Shown here: in pieces, positions 33,771-47,572 of the stretch
Position numbering within the stretch: position 1 is the stretch's first letter
How the letters are laid out: each line of letters opens with the position of its first letter
NCBI GenBank assembly: GCA_020726505.1
Contig: JAHLEZ010000019.1
Location: 186,001-250,000 of the forward strand
Reading direction: 5' to 3'
Source: Leptodontidium sp. MPI-SDFR-AT-0119
Lineage: Eukaryota > Ascomycota > Leotiomycetes > Helotiales > Leptodontidiaceae
Length of the DNA: 64,000 nt
Program-made: the position numbers and the translations under genes
Notes under the pieces: generated by a model
Databases searched by the model: none
What the model was told of the DNA's origin: nothing
The model's input: only the letters and a program-made list of their open reading frames with translations

Positions 33771-36230
33771 TTAACCCAGAAAGACTAGTTTCAATTCAGG
33801 GTTGTGGTTCCGCCAGGCGTACTTGTCGACCTCACCAAACGAAATACGAGAGGCCAAAATAATCCTGTCCTTTACATAATGCATTGGATTGCAAGGCATA
33901 GGGCGCCTGTAAACTACCCCCGGGTCCTTCCCTGCCATAACCTTCGAAGGCGGTATCTCTTCGGCCTGTGATAGACGTAGTGTGTCTACCACCGTTGGCA
34001 TGTCTGATAAGGCTCTCAAAGGTGTTTGACGTAAGAGTGGGAGTTCAAAAGTGTTAACCAACAGGACAGCATTCGTCCCACGATCCTGTCTGTTATCGCC
34101 TTCCCAGAGCCGAATAAACATTCCCTCCGTCGGTAGATCCTTCGTTTCTGGATCTTCCCTGTCGAATTGGCGAGTTGTGTTTTCCGCTGGGGTGAATTGT
34201 ATAGGAGAAGAGGATTTCTGCTTCATCGGGCGACGAGCTGTGAATTTGAAGGCGGCGCATTGTGCAACCATCGGTATGACTCCTGTCAATTCTCTCTCAT
34301 CTTCGGGGTTGTGTTGCAGAGCTTGAGAGGCAAATTGTTGAACAAAAGGATGAGTAGCAGGAACCAGAACAGAGATCGGCTCATAGAGCTGGCACGCAGA
34401 ATCTTTATCAAAGCCGCTATATCTGTCATAGAAGACGCCTCCTTCCTATGCAGCCCATGTCCAAGATGGAAAGAGCGGTCGTTCGCAACGTGTGCCATCT
34501 GCTGTTATGAAGGTTTCTGTTCGTCTTCGTAGTGAATTTTCTTGTCGCCATATTAGTGACTCGTGGAGATTTCGACTCGGTAAGCCAAAGGTCGTTTGGG
34601 TTTCAGATTTGCGTTCTATAATCTTTAAAACGCCCGTGAATGCGTTCAATCCATCTATACCATAAGACATCTGTCTGGTCGAGTAACATGCAACAAAAGC
34701 CTGATACAAGTCCTCCTTTATCGTGTTATCGCTGGCATCATCTTCCAACAGCTTGCTAAATATCTTGTACTCATTCAAAAAATCCCACCCATCCATTTCG
34801 CCTCGCCAGAATGTCTGTCGTTTAGACTAATGCTCGACACGGGACTCTCGATGAGTGAGTGTGCCACAGTGGTAGAATATTTCGGATTCCGTGAAAATTA
34901 ACATCCTTCGTGAGAGCACGAACTCTTGGTACGTCCATGCTCTACTCCCCCATTTAGTTTCCATAACCATTCGACGGAAATTAGGAAGAAATGCTCCTAA
35001 CACGATGTTGCCGTTTATTCTGGCGATGCTTTGGAGATCTTTCCTGCTGCTAGAAACTCCGGGTAGACCGGTACGTGGGCTAAGACCCGCTGCCGCTACG
35101 ATGCATATTACTGCGTTGGCGTAGATAGAAGCTATTTGCTGGATTTGTAGTTGGGTTTCAACTGGATCATCCTGAGTGATGCACAGTGAATCGACCCAGA
35201 GGTAACGATAAACCAAAGCCTCGACCACTTTCATGGCATCCAAGATTGTAGCGGGTGGCAGTCCAGGCAATGGTGTCTACCTACGACCTTTTCCGTCTTG
35301 AGTCTAATGTATTTTATCTTTGGTCAATTGACAATTACTATTGTCTGAGCCCCAGACATATGACAGGGTAAAATATTGGGGGTATTTTTGAAGTGGTAGT
35401 TCAACGATGTGCTTCTCAGATACGTCGATCAATTTAAAGTAGTCCCCTGAAAGTGCCAGTTTTTCGATTCCAATGGCTGTTTTGACTAGCTGCAAACCTC
35501 CCTGCAAAATCCCTATCTTGAGTGAATCAGCCGTGTTGTTGCAATTCAGATGGCTTCTCATGCAGTGAGCAGCCCATGCCCGGATGATGTCGTAATTAAG
35601 TCTTGGTTGTTGAATCGTTCGGTTCTTCGATTTCGGATGATCGAGAAGCCCAATCCATGAATCGCACTCCACATCCCCAGTCGACGCATTGTGAAGTTGA
35701 ATTTTGCCGTTGCCTCTTGAGGAAGGATCATCTTCGACCTTAGAGATGATGTAGATAAAGAGCCTGGTAGACTTGTCTCGGTCACTTCGACTTGGTGCTT
35801 CGTGTCGCGAAAGATGATGATAGAAGAGATTGTCGTCCTGGTGGTATCTAGATGAGAGGTAAAGCCGTAGCTGAGAAATATTCTCCGGTAGTCTCTCGTC
35901 TTCTGTCAGGTTCTCGCTGAGAAAAGGCTTCCGGGTAAGCAACAAAGTACAAAAGGTACAGCCCTGAGACGCCCTGCGATTAACCAATACAAGATTGCCC
36001 AATCGAACAGATCTATTCTTCAAGCCGAAATGAGATGTAGCATCAACGATTATCTCATCTGGATAGGAATAGTCCGGAACTAATAGTTCTGTAAAGTCTA
36101 TGTGGTGACAGAGGGCGCAGAGAGGTCCCGCGACGGTGGATTCCTGTTCTGGCTGGCCAGGAGCCATGAATGACATTAAACTGTCCATAGTTGTAGATGC
36201 GATGGTTTCAAACAAGATCAAAGAAAGCAA
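33771..36230 (-). pseudogene. HET-domain incompatibility gene with four in-frame TAG codons
   Basis: A single frame of 820 codons on the minus strand interrupted only by TAG at 35304-35306, 35277-35279, 34827-34829 and 34446-34448. HET motifs are all visible: YFTLSYVWGSD, then YLWVDSLCITQDD and RAWTYQEFVLSRR, and the conserved post-HET FPSWTWA block directly before the last TAG (Trp expected next). Each TAG can be derived by one CpA to TpA transition (CAG to TAG for three, TGG to TAG on the opposite strand for one), the RIP signature. The N-terminus holds a CALCHH Cys/His segment common in such proteins. HET proteins trigger cell death on hyphal fusion between unlike strains; this copy is silenced. 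Confidence 0.8.
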
Positions 36231-37066
36231 CAGAGTGTCAGGAAAGAGTAGTTGATCAATTTTTTTTCTTCTCCAAATCTTGATGCCTCATTGACGTGTC
36301 ACCACCACGTGCCAACAAGCCTCAGCTGAAAGAGAAAAAGCCACAGGTTAGCCAAATGGATAGTTCACGGCTGGATTCTAACATCTAGCGGTGGGAAAGG
36401 GAGCTGGAAAACTGCCATTTCCTCCAGATACAGTACAGGTTTTTCAAGAAGTGGCCACATAAAGCGTCAATCATGGGAGGTGTGATTGACCGAGGCCGCC
36501 CACCACCATGTGGGGAGCTTTTGTGGTCCCGTAATGACGAAGATTTGAGCGTATTCCTTTGATCAAACGCTCACTGCACTCAGAACGTCTGCCATTTGGT
36601 TAGTCTTTAGCCTTTTGTCAAGTATCACATCGCGAATCAGGTCATGCTGGGAGCAAGCGAGGTTCGGCGGTATTAAATAATTATACATAAGAACAGACTA
36701 ATATTAATACGATAACGATTCGCGTTATTAGTATATATGTTTTATTATGATTTTCAAAAGCGGTAGTCGTTTAAGAGTTAAAATAGTAATATATTTGGCT
36801 AGACACTTGGTGTGGGAGGTTAAGTAACTTGAGCTTCATATACTATGATAGCCTCGTCCTGAGCTAAGTTGTATATAGCTAAACTAAATTTGTAGTCCAG
36901 ATTTTAAGCGCTATTGAAGCCAGTTATGCAAGCGACTGTACTGCACTGCACTGCACTCCATTGCACTTCCGCTCACGCTCGCCCACGGGGACGAGACAAC
37001 TCGCCTTTGGAGTTGATTACGGCATAGCCAAGCCCAGCCAGCCCTGCTCGAGTCCATCCAGATCAA

Positions 37067-37090
37067 CAGCACAGCACAGCACAGCACAGC
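37067..37090 (+). repeat. (CAGCA)n short tandem repeat
   Basis: CAGCA units repeated almost five times upstream of the SRPK start codon. Confidence 0.7.
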
Positions 37091-37369
37091 GCGCCGTGCA
37101 GCGCAGCAGGCTTTTGGGCGAGAAACAGAGGAATACGCCCGTAAAGTGGGAAGGTGAAGGTTTGTATTGACCAGTGGCCAACCCGACCAAGCCCACACCA
37201 GCCAGATACATACAGGACAGACTTGCGCCAGGGACCGAATATCCGCGCGCGCGTCATAGTCGAGATACAGAAGAAGCACGGCCACGGCGCCCTCCTCCCT
37301 TTCGCATCATTATTCTGCGCTGCCCTCCCCTCCCCTCCACCTCCAGCTGGTATCAGCATCTGCAGCAAC

Positions 37370-37408
37370 CAGAATCAGAATCAGAATCAGAACCAGAACC
37401 AGAACCAG
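37370..37408 (+). repeat. (CAGAAY)n hexanucleotide repeat
   Basis: Six and a half units, three CAGAAT-like then three CAGAAC-like, in the presumed 5' UTR of the SRPK gene about 250 bp before its start codon. Confidence 0.8.
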
Positions 37409-37659
37409 ACCTTCCTGCCTTCGCGCCTGCAGCCGCAGCCGCAGCCCCCAAACAATTCAGCAGAAGCAGGCCCAACGCCCCTCCATCTCCCTCCCATACA
37501 TACTGCCGTATCCCTTCCAGGTTTACATTACGAAGTTAGAGGGAACATTCTATCCCCCCTCCCTCCTCCCTCCTCTCCCCTCCCAGCCGAAATCCCAAGG
37601 ACCCCGCCTCGCCAAAACCCAAACACCACTGATTGCTACTCTACCGCCACCTTTTAATC

Positions 37660-39848
<2,189 letters not shown>

Positions 39849-41551
39849 TTGTGAATCTTCCTCTTTTGGTTGATATGGTTCTTGGTGTGTCATATCATCG
39901 CAATCCGTTCCCGTCGTTCACTTACTTGAAGGTTCATGGTATGGTATGGTTCATACGTTCGTTCGTTTGTTCGGTTGGGTTGGGTAGGGTAGGGTAGGGT
40001 GTGAAGGGTGGGTTTGGTGGCCTGTATCTATCTTGTCTAGTCTTGTCTTCCAATGGCCTATTTTTTGTTTCTGTCAGGCTGTTGGAGGCGGAATGGCAAG
40101 ACAGGCTGGTTGGAAGGGTGGTTGGAAGGGTTGGAGAGTTGGGACATGGGATATGCGATGGATAATCAGAGCGCTGTGTGTGTTGTGGTGTCTTGTTGAT
40201 ATACTGGCGCAGAACAGACAAAGAAAGAAAGCAAGAAAGGAAAGGAAAGGAAAGGAAGGGACAACTTTTAGATGACATGAATGATTGACTTGATTGATCG
40301 ACTGACTGACTGATTCGATTGGGGGCGTTCATTTTATTGAATTTAAGTTGCTTGATTTGAGATGAGATGAGATACTTGATTGATGGATTAGTGGGTTGGT
40401 ATGGTGTCTTGGATCTTTTCTCTCCCTCTATGACTTCTTGATGGCTTTGGTACATGGTTAGTTTCCTTCCTCTGATGTGCTTAAGGGATTGGCTTTGGGG
40501 TTAGGTTGGTTTGGGTTTGGGGTTTGGGCTTGAGCTTGTTTTGAGTTCGTAAGCGAGTATGTCTAACTGAGCGAGGAGGTGAAATTCACCTGGTTACCTT
40601 ATGTAAGGGGTTTGAGCTTAAGAAGAGAGAAATCTGATGGGTGGGGAGATTGATGAGGTAAGTTGGTAAGGTTAAGTTGAGTTGAGTTAAGTTTTAGTCT
40701 TAGTTTGAGTAAAGTGTGTGAATTGCGTACAGTACATAAAGGCTCAGGCGAGGATAGATGATGTGTAATATAAGTTCTACATTGGATGGAGGATGTGTAA
40801 TACCGATATCTAGTATCCAGTACTGTATCTAGGATCCAGGGAAGGAGGGGGTTTGTGACCAGAAACGGCAGGGTAGGGCAGGATACGAGGGGGGTTGGTT
40901 AGTTTAGGACTTTAGGTTATGGAATGAAATGGAATGGACGGATGGATGTGATAGCATGGGGTCACCACCCAAGAGAGTCTTATTTGAGTTTGCATTGCCT
41001 TCCCTATAGAGAACCTAAAGCCGGCTTCAAGCACTGCACTGGCGTATATTTCTCAAGCGTGGGTGGGAGATGCTTGTTTGTCTTGGACTTGAGTCTTGAT
41101 TCTTTCTTCTGGATCATTCTTTTCTTACCTAGGTACGTTAGGTCTAGGTCTATCGGTTTTTGTGTTTGCATTCAAGGCGTTGAGGATTTGATAATTGGTT
41201 GAATTCGCCAGACTGATTATTTTGAGGTGATTCAAGGGAGGAGAGGGACAATGGTTCAGATGAAGTGAAGTGAAGTGAAGTGAAGGGTAGGTATTGGTAC
41301 TTGTATTCAATGCCTCGTGTACTGGCCAATACCACAGCCTAAATAGGCTGGGAATGACCTGCTGCATGTACTGCATGTATCGCCTATATAATGGTATAGT
41401 GATCCCCGATTCAATGCTCCTTCCCATCCCAATTCCCCAAACGAATCCTACGACAAAAATACCCACGCAGTAATGCATGTTCGACCAAAAATACACAAGA
41501 ATAAGTACGCCGCTATTCGCCTCAAGCCTCAAAGTTTCAATGCCCACCCCC
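39849..41551. other. Repeat-rich 1.7 kb downstream of SRPK
   Basis: No gene supported. G/T-rich on the plus strand with many short tandem repeats: TAGGG near 39977, purine AAGG near 40205-40260, GATGA near 40358, GTGAA near 41262. Contains one ACCTAGGT palindrome (41127). The minus-strand ORFs at 39934-40455 and 41125-41547 are repeat shadows. Confidence 0.5.
39977..39999 (+). repeat. G-tract repeat with G-quadruplex potential
   Basis: Five GGG tracts with loops of one or two bases (GGG TT GGG TA GGG TA GGG TA GGG) about 130 nt after the SRPK stop codon, on the coding strand and so likely in its 3' UTR. Confidence 0.7.
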
Positions 41552-42971
41552 TCACTCCATCAAATACCGGTCTCCTTTACTCGGACTTCTGCTCCCCTTG
41601 CTTGGGCTTCGACTGCCTTTGCTGGGACTTCTTTGGCCCGGCGTCTGGCTAGGCATGATTTGCTGGTAAGTTTGACCTCCGTAGATGTCGTAGCCCATGT
41701 TATTGTGTTGAGGTGTTTGGGGTGGGTTTCCCCATTGGAATGGCGTGGGAGGTTGTTGTGGTGGGTAGAAAGGTGGCGAGGTGGGCATATGGTGGTTGGC
41801 TTTGGAGCGGAACGTGCTGAATGCCAGGTTGTTGATTAGGATGCAGACTGTGACTATCATTACGACGAAGATCTGTTTGGAATTGAGTTAGCATTGATCT
41901 TTTATGATTGGAAATTGAGGCTTGAAGGGAGCTTAGGGATGGCTTACCATAGCTTTGTAGCTTATAGGCTCAATGAAGCTATTGAATATCTGGGCGAAGG
42001 TATGAGCGCTGACTTGAGCCCTACCGATACTGTTTGGATCCCTATTCATGCAGTGTTCCCAGTTGTCGCACGGGATATGGAGAGCTGGTAGTCGCATATC
42101 TGCACCACATTTGTTGACCAGGAACTCCTGCGCGCATTTGACTATTTCTGCTTGTACCAAAGCACGTTCTTTCTCGGAGGCCTTGTCGACATCTGCTTGG
42201 ACTGTCATCCAGAAAGAGTAGATTCCGAAAATGGTCAAGGCGGCGATAAATCCATTAACGCCTAGCTGTGCGTAGTATGAAAGAACGTTTGGGAGGTTGG
42301 GATGCGATTCAATGTAGTTGAACATGGAGGCGAACCAGCCTGGCTGAGATGTCTCTGACTTTGAATGCTTGCTGCTTCTACTCCTTGGTCGAGTCTCGCT
42401 ATCGTCTGACTCGGAGTCCGATCCATCTCGATGACCTCTCACCAGAGCATAGTCCCGCTCCATCCGTTTCCTCTTTCGGACCTTGTGCACGATGGCATTT
42501 GCGTATTTGCCTCGTCGTTGATCTGCCCTTCCTGGGCTGCTCCCCAAGAATCCTGTGCCGTATTTGCCGAATATGGGCTGTCTCACAGTCCCACTCGAGA
42601 ATGCCGTCATTGTTTGACTTGATTTGGGAAGCTCGGGTGTGTCTTCTGCATCTGCGTTGTCTGCAGGGGAGGATTCGGCACCAGATACTTCTGAGAAGAG
42701 GTCTTGATCGAAGGGTTTCCGGGGCGTGGTAAATGAGGGGTTACGAAATGGCGCAGCGGGCGTAGATGATGCTCCCATGAAAGAGCTTGTTGGTCTTGGG
42801 GACTCGAATCCACCTATGCTCAGAGTCAGCGTTGGGTTCTCGAGTTTGCGACCTGAACTCACCTTTGGGTCCTTGTGGAAATGGAGACTTTGGATCAGTA
42901 GGTCCAGAGGTCTGCCATTCCCAGTCCATAGGACTCTCGTGTGATCGCTTTGCCTGGATATTGCTGAACAT
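41552..42971 (-). CDS. BRL1: Brl1/Brr6 nuclear envelope protein
   Basis: Model: complement of 41552-41872, 41948-42813 and 42863-42971 (431 aa). The Brl1/Brr6 disulfide domain has its four Cys at about residues 263, 272, 285 and 291 (KCAQEFLVNKC then IPCDNWEHCMNRDP), flanked by one membrane segment before (YYAQLGVNGFIAALTIFGIYSFW) and one after (IFVVMIVTVCILIN), so the domain sits in the perinuclear lumen. The N-terminus is disordered and the C-terminus ends in three SPSKG repeats after a Pro-rich stretch. The family acts in nuclear pore assembly and nuclear envelope lipid homeostasis. It is head-to-head with IWS1, 291 bp apart. Confidence 0.92.
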
Positions 42972-43262
42972 AGTTTTTGCGGCTTGTGTTGTGCAATCGT
43001 AAGTTTTGATGATGAACTAACTGGTGCCAAGTTCGAGGTTGAAATCGGGGATATTCACTCGTCTCTGTTTACTTGGATAAAAACATGCGGGGGACGCGGC
43101 CGCCTTGCGCGGCTCTACTAGCGCGAAACCTTAATGCTAGAGGCGATGAGCTCAAGTTTGACAAGCCTACAGAATCAAGAACTCAACAACTTACAACAAC
43201 CACCAATTCTACAGGCATCGAGTCTAATTTCCGCCTACGACTTCAACAATCCCGCAGTCAAG
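42972..43262. promoter_or_regulatory. Shared divergent promoter, BRL1 / IWS1
   Basis: 291 bp between the start codons must serve both genes (inference). It contains a GCGGCCGC-like GC block near 43097-43106 and CAACAA-rich leader sequence before IWS1. Confidence 0.5.
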
Positions 43263-44677
43263 ATGTCCGACGAAGAACGCGATACCCCTCCGCCCCAAGC
43301 GGCAGACCCTGACCTTGATGTGGACAATGACGAGAATGACGAGAATGACGAGAACGACGAGAACGATGTTTCCGACAATGAATCCGAACTCAGTGAAGTC
43401 GACGAGGCTGAATTCGCAGAATTCGATCCCACGACTGTTGCTCTAGAGGATAGACCTTTGGTAGGAATCGACGAGGACGTTGCGCGGACACTCAAGGCCG
43501 GCAAGAGGAAGCGTGCGGACAAGGAGGGCGATGGCAAGAAACCAAAGGAGGCAAAGCGCGACAAGAAGAAGCGGCCTCGTCACGATGATGACGAGGATCC
43601 AGACGGACAAGTGTTAGATGGAAAGAGAACGAAGAAGCCAAAGAGTGTTCGGTCGGATAGGGAGAAGGGCGACAAGCCAAGAGAGAGAAGACCAGCTACG
43701 CCCGAGAATGAGGAGAATTTGACTCCTGATGAGAGACGGCGGAGAGCTTTGGATAAGGCTATGGATGCCGCGCTCAAGAATCCCAACAAGAGAAGACGCA
43801 AGAAGGACGAAGTGGTACGTTCGACCGTACAGATAGACTGGTCGAGGATACTAATTGTTACAGGATCTCGAGGAGGCATTCGATGATGAGATTGCAGCTC
43901 TGAAGATTCGCATGGAGCGGGCTTGTGAAGCAGACAACTCTGCCCGTGAACAAGGCCAACCTGCACTTCAGAAGCTGAAGATGTTACCTGAAGTCGTAGC
44001 TCTCCTCAACCGAAATACTGTCCAGCACTCGATCGTCGACCCTGACACCAATTTCCTCCAATCTGTCAAATTCTTCCTCGAGCCCCTGAACGACGGAAGT
44101 CTTCCTGCATATAATATCCAGAGAGATCTTTTTGCTGCTCTCACAAAGTTGCCCATCGAGAAGGAGGCATTGCTCAGCAGTGGTATTGGAAAGGTTGTAT
44201 TATACTACACAAAGAGCAAGAAGCCGGAAATTGGAATCAAGAGAACTGCGGAGAGATTGCTTGGGGAATGGTCACGACCAATTCTCAAGCGCAGTGATGA
44301 TTACAAGAAGCGCAAGGTCGTTACCAAGGAGTTCGATCATCAGTATGTGTTTGTTTTCATGTTAATTTTCGTTGTACTAACCTGTTTGCAGAGCTGCCGC
44401 ACTTGCGCACCGCCCCTCTGGCACTCAATCGTCCCAAATGCCTCCTTCACAGCGTATCGCACTATCTCAAAAGGAACTCGAGCGAGAACGTGTCCTTGCC
44501 CAACCAACCAAAAGCAGCAGAGCAAGAATGGAGAGCGGCAATACCAGTTACACCATCGCACCGAAGAGCACCTTCGATGCAACCAAGGGTCTCGATCCTT
44601 CTTCCAGGCCTATCGGTGCTGGCGGTATGGAAGCCTTCAGAAAGATGACAGCCAAGCAGGGCAAAAAGCGTTCTTGA
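43263..44677 (+). CDS. IWS1: Transcription elongation factor Iws1/Spn1
   Basis: Model: 43263-43814, 43864-44342 and 44392-44677 (438 aa), introns of 49 nt each. The start MSDEERD at 43263 is chosen because the sequence upstream in that frame is non-conserved. The N-terminal third is acidic (five Asp-Glu-Asn repeats) then Lys/Arg-rich; the conserved TFIIS-N/LW domain lies at about residues 215-330 (KLKMLPEVVALLNR, LFAALTKLPIEKEALLSSGIGKVV, RLLGEWSRPIL). The tail ends in the typical ...SSRPIGAGGMEAFRKMTAKQGKK. Iws1/Spn1 binds Spt6 and RNA polymerase II, linking elongation, chromatin and mRNA export. Confidence 0.95.
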
Positions 44678-46206
44678 TTCGTCATATCTGGGAGGGAAAT
44701 TCTATGGCATGTATTATCAGTGGATCTCTTTTCGAGATTGGTTAATCCTTCCGATGGGCATTAAATCCAATGCTTCGTGGTCGAACATTCGGAATGGACT
44801 GCATTTCAGCGAGGAGTTTTGCGGTAGAAAAGATCATGGCAGATCATCAAAATGCGACAAGCAGCTGCAACAGAGTCTTTTTTAGGAGTTGTGAGCGGCG
44901 ATGACATTGAGCGATCTTCGAGCCCATTCGATGATCACCCTCAGTAGGTAATTTCCAAGCTCCCCGTTCTTAAGCAATATCAATGCAAGTGCTCTCACCG
45001 GACGTCATCTGATGTCTCAGCTTCAAGTAGGCACTGAGAGTTTCCTTGAATTCTCTTCATTACTCGTCCCATGGAAAGCTTTTGTTTGGTGCAATTCCTG
45101 CTGCCTGCTACGACTCTTGAGCAAGTCTGCTCGAGTTAGCGATAGTGAGCGGGGCAGGGGTCTAGAAAGTGAAGGGGTTTAAGGCGTAGAACATGGGAAA
45201 GTGTTCCGATTGCAGTTATGCTTCAGCCTTGAGTGCGATTAGTGAAAAGCCCTGGTCTGGATACTGTCATTCGGCCCTTCGGAAGGGCCTTGGTTGGCCT
45301 TTGCCAATATTATATTCCAGGTCCTAGGCATATGTCTTCGTTCCAAATTCGATTTCGCGTTTGCTAGTAACCAAGCGGTACTTGCGCATGTTGTCTATAT
45401 CAGTTCAATATACCATGTCAGTTGTTTAAAGGCATCGTCTCTCGTGATAATGGGAGGCTGTGATCCAATCACTTCTTCAAATCCATCCAGCAAAGGTACA
45501 TGGTCATACATTGAGGCTTCGCTTGTTGATCTGCATACCAGTCGTGGCGGAGAACCTTGATGCTTATTCCAGTCCTTGCCTACAGCCCGGACCACTTCAA
45601 GATCGTCCGTTACAAGCATTCGTTGTATTCATGTTTTCTCCTTCAGACGCTTCAATTACAGCCTCAAAGATCATCTTAACACTAGTCCTTCGTGGTCGCT
45701 TAGTAACCCGACGTAACATATCAAGAAACCAGCGCGGCGACAAGTGTCCCAAAAAGGAAATTTACGATTGAGTAACGTGGGGGCTGGATTGTTTGAGGTA
45801 GGAACGCAGATCCACTCGCTTATATTCCTTGCGGGTTGACAGGCCAATGATCCTTCGCATCCCGTGTTGCTTCATTGGTCTGGCGCAGCGCTCACCAAGT
45901 CCCGGCAAGGCAACAGTTTAACCTCACTTGTCATTCGTTGCATCTTGTTTACTTATCGGCTTTTGATGTAAATGCCACGCGTTGGTGGTCTGGGAGGGTG
46001 GGTTTGTGCATCACATTATTGTTGTTATTGTGTGTTGTGCAGGAAGGGGGGTGCTTCATGTTATGGTAGTTCCGATAAATACGTCGTCGCCGAGCCCATC
46101 TCTTCTTGCAATTTTGTATCACAAGGATTGAAAACAGACGAAAAGACGAAAAGAAAAGGTTTTGAATCAAACTCCCGGAAGAAAGTCCAAATACAAAATC
46201 GTCAAA
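44678..46206. other. Gene-poor 1.5 kb
   Basis: No supported gene. A minus-strand 74-codon ORF (45395-45619) with a DDLEVVRAVGKDW start and a regular hydrophobic pattern reads like a gene fragment but has no recognisable family or upstream exon. Confidence 0.4.
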
Positions 46207-47040
46207 ATGGCAGGAGACACTCGTTACCACCGCCTACCGGAGGACAACCGCCCTTCGCTCGATTCCACGGGTGAAGACGAACGACTTCTCGATCCTCGCG
46301 GCGACAACCACGATGATGCTCCCACCTCCCCAAAGCAGAAGACATTCAAATATTGCTTTCACCCGACCATACTCCTCCGTTTTGTATCAGCCGTCCTCTA
46401 CCTCTCGGCCGCTATCGTATTCCTCGTCTCAAACCGTCACAACTCCATCCCAGGCTCCATATTCGCCTTCATCGCCATGGGTAGACAGGTGTGGGTTCTC
46501 CTACACTACCTCCTTACCCGCTTCATCCGCGTCCGAGTCAGAATCGAATTGAGGCAATCTGGATCATCGATCACAACTAAACCCAAGAAGAAGCTTCCCT
46601 CGTGGCTACTTTTGGGATTCGTACAAGTCGCCATCGACGTTATCCTAGCTATCTTGGCACTCGCTACAGCTATACCAATTCCTCATTATGATATATGGTA
46701 TTACGCCTATGGTCCGGTCCTGGGAGGGAAGATCGTCGTGTTCATCGCGATGTAAGTTATCCCTTCCCCCTCTTTGTTGTTAGGATCTATTTTATCGACA
46801 TGTTTACTTTACTGACTTTGATGCAGTGGTCTTCATTTTATATCCGCTGCTGATCTAGGTCAGCCGAGTAGACTTACCCTGGCGGGCAAGTTTACGTTCG
46901 ACAATAAAGATGATGATGATAATGAGGGCGGTAGCCCACCGCGATTACCGATCTATCGCGATGTTGAGGCTACGGGTGCTGGAGAGGTAGGGGTGCAGAG
47001 CCGTAAGAGTGGTGCTGATTCTCCACCGGTGATCATCTAA
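46207..47040 (+). CDS. Four-helix integral membrane protein, function unknown
   Basis: Model: 46207-46751 and 46827-47040 (252 aa), one 75-nt intron joining ...VVFIA to IGLHFISAAD. Hydrophobic segments: LLRFVSAVLYLSAAIVFLV (about 50-70), FAFIAMGRQVWVLLHYLL (about 85-105), WLLLGFVQVAIDVILAILALAT (about 130-152) and YYAYGPVLGGKIVVFIA (about 165-185). Both tails are polar (N-terminal DTRYHRLPEDN, C-terminal acidic DDDD stretch). This is the layout of fungal MARVEL-like proteins but no family signature is certain. Start MAGD at 46207 preferred over an upstream in-frame ATG at 46162. Confidence 0.72.
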
Positions 47041-47572
47041 GAGGGATCTTGGAGTGGAATTGAGGCTCATGGGATGCGCGTGGAGTACGGTTCGGGAATC
47101 CTACCTCGATTATTTTCCTGAGTCCGCAGATTGGATCCAAAGGGCGAGGGATAATGTGGCTAGACATTGGTGTTTGGCAGATGTGTTTATGTTGATGTTG
47201 TCTTGGTAGGGACTGCAAGCGGTTGGAAGTGTCGAATCTGTATGCGAGGATTAGCTAGGCTAGCTTGGAGTTTATGATTATGAATGATGTTGAAATGGCT
47301 CGACTTTGCTGTTGCCGATTATATTGTTGAAGACTTTGAGGGTAGCAACAGACTGTCATGCTGCAACTGCAATCGAATCGCCACTAACAGATAGCTTTCG
47401 AGGACTGTAAACGTGCAATGATTTCGCCTCCGAGAACCAAAGATTGAGATATTCTCTAGATATTCACAAGACTCTAGGAACATGCGTACAAAATAAGTGC
47501 CTGACGACCGACTATCATAGGGATCAGACGTTCCGAGGACATTAGAAACCGTTCCAAATCCCCGACCTCTCC
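47041..47572. other. Convergent 3' region, nothing seen
   Basis: 532 bp between two converging stops; no ORF or repeat of note. Confidence 0.45.

Larger units (their letters stand above)
36231..37659. other. AT-rich patch and repeat-rich 5' region of the SRPK gene
   Basis: 36660-36910 is AT-rich and RIP-like. 36940-37650 is GC/CA-rich with short tandem repeats, most likely promoter and long 5' UTR of the kinase. The 167-codon plus-strand ORF at 37154-37657 is built on those repeats and I do not accept it as a gene. Confidence 0.5.

Noticed and set aside
27989..35306. Recoding of TAG as a sense codon in this organism
   Set aside because: Intact genes such as the complex I subunit end in TAG, and the broken genes also carry TAA, so the stops are better explained by mutation.
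37154..37657. 167-codon plus-strand ORF upstream of the SRPK gene
   Set aside because: It consists of short tandem repeats and Pro/Gln runs, overlaps other equally long frames and has no conserved feature.
40200..40260. Purine-rich tandem stretch as a possible CRISPR or satellite array
   Set aside because: Units are 4-5 bp simple repeats, with no spacers.
43320..43370. GACGAGAAT repeats as a mobile or satellite repeat
   Set aside because: They are in-frame Asp-Glu-Asn codons in the disordered N-terminus of IWS1.
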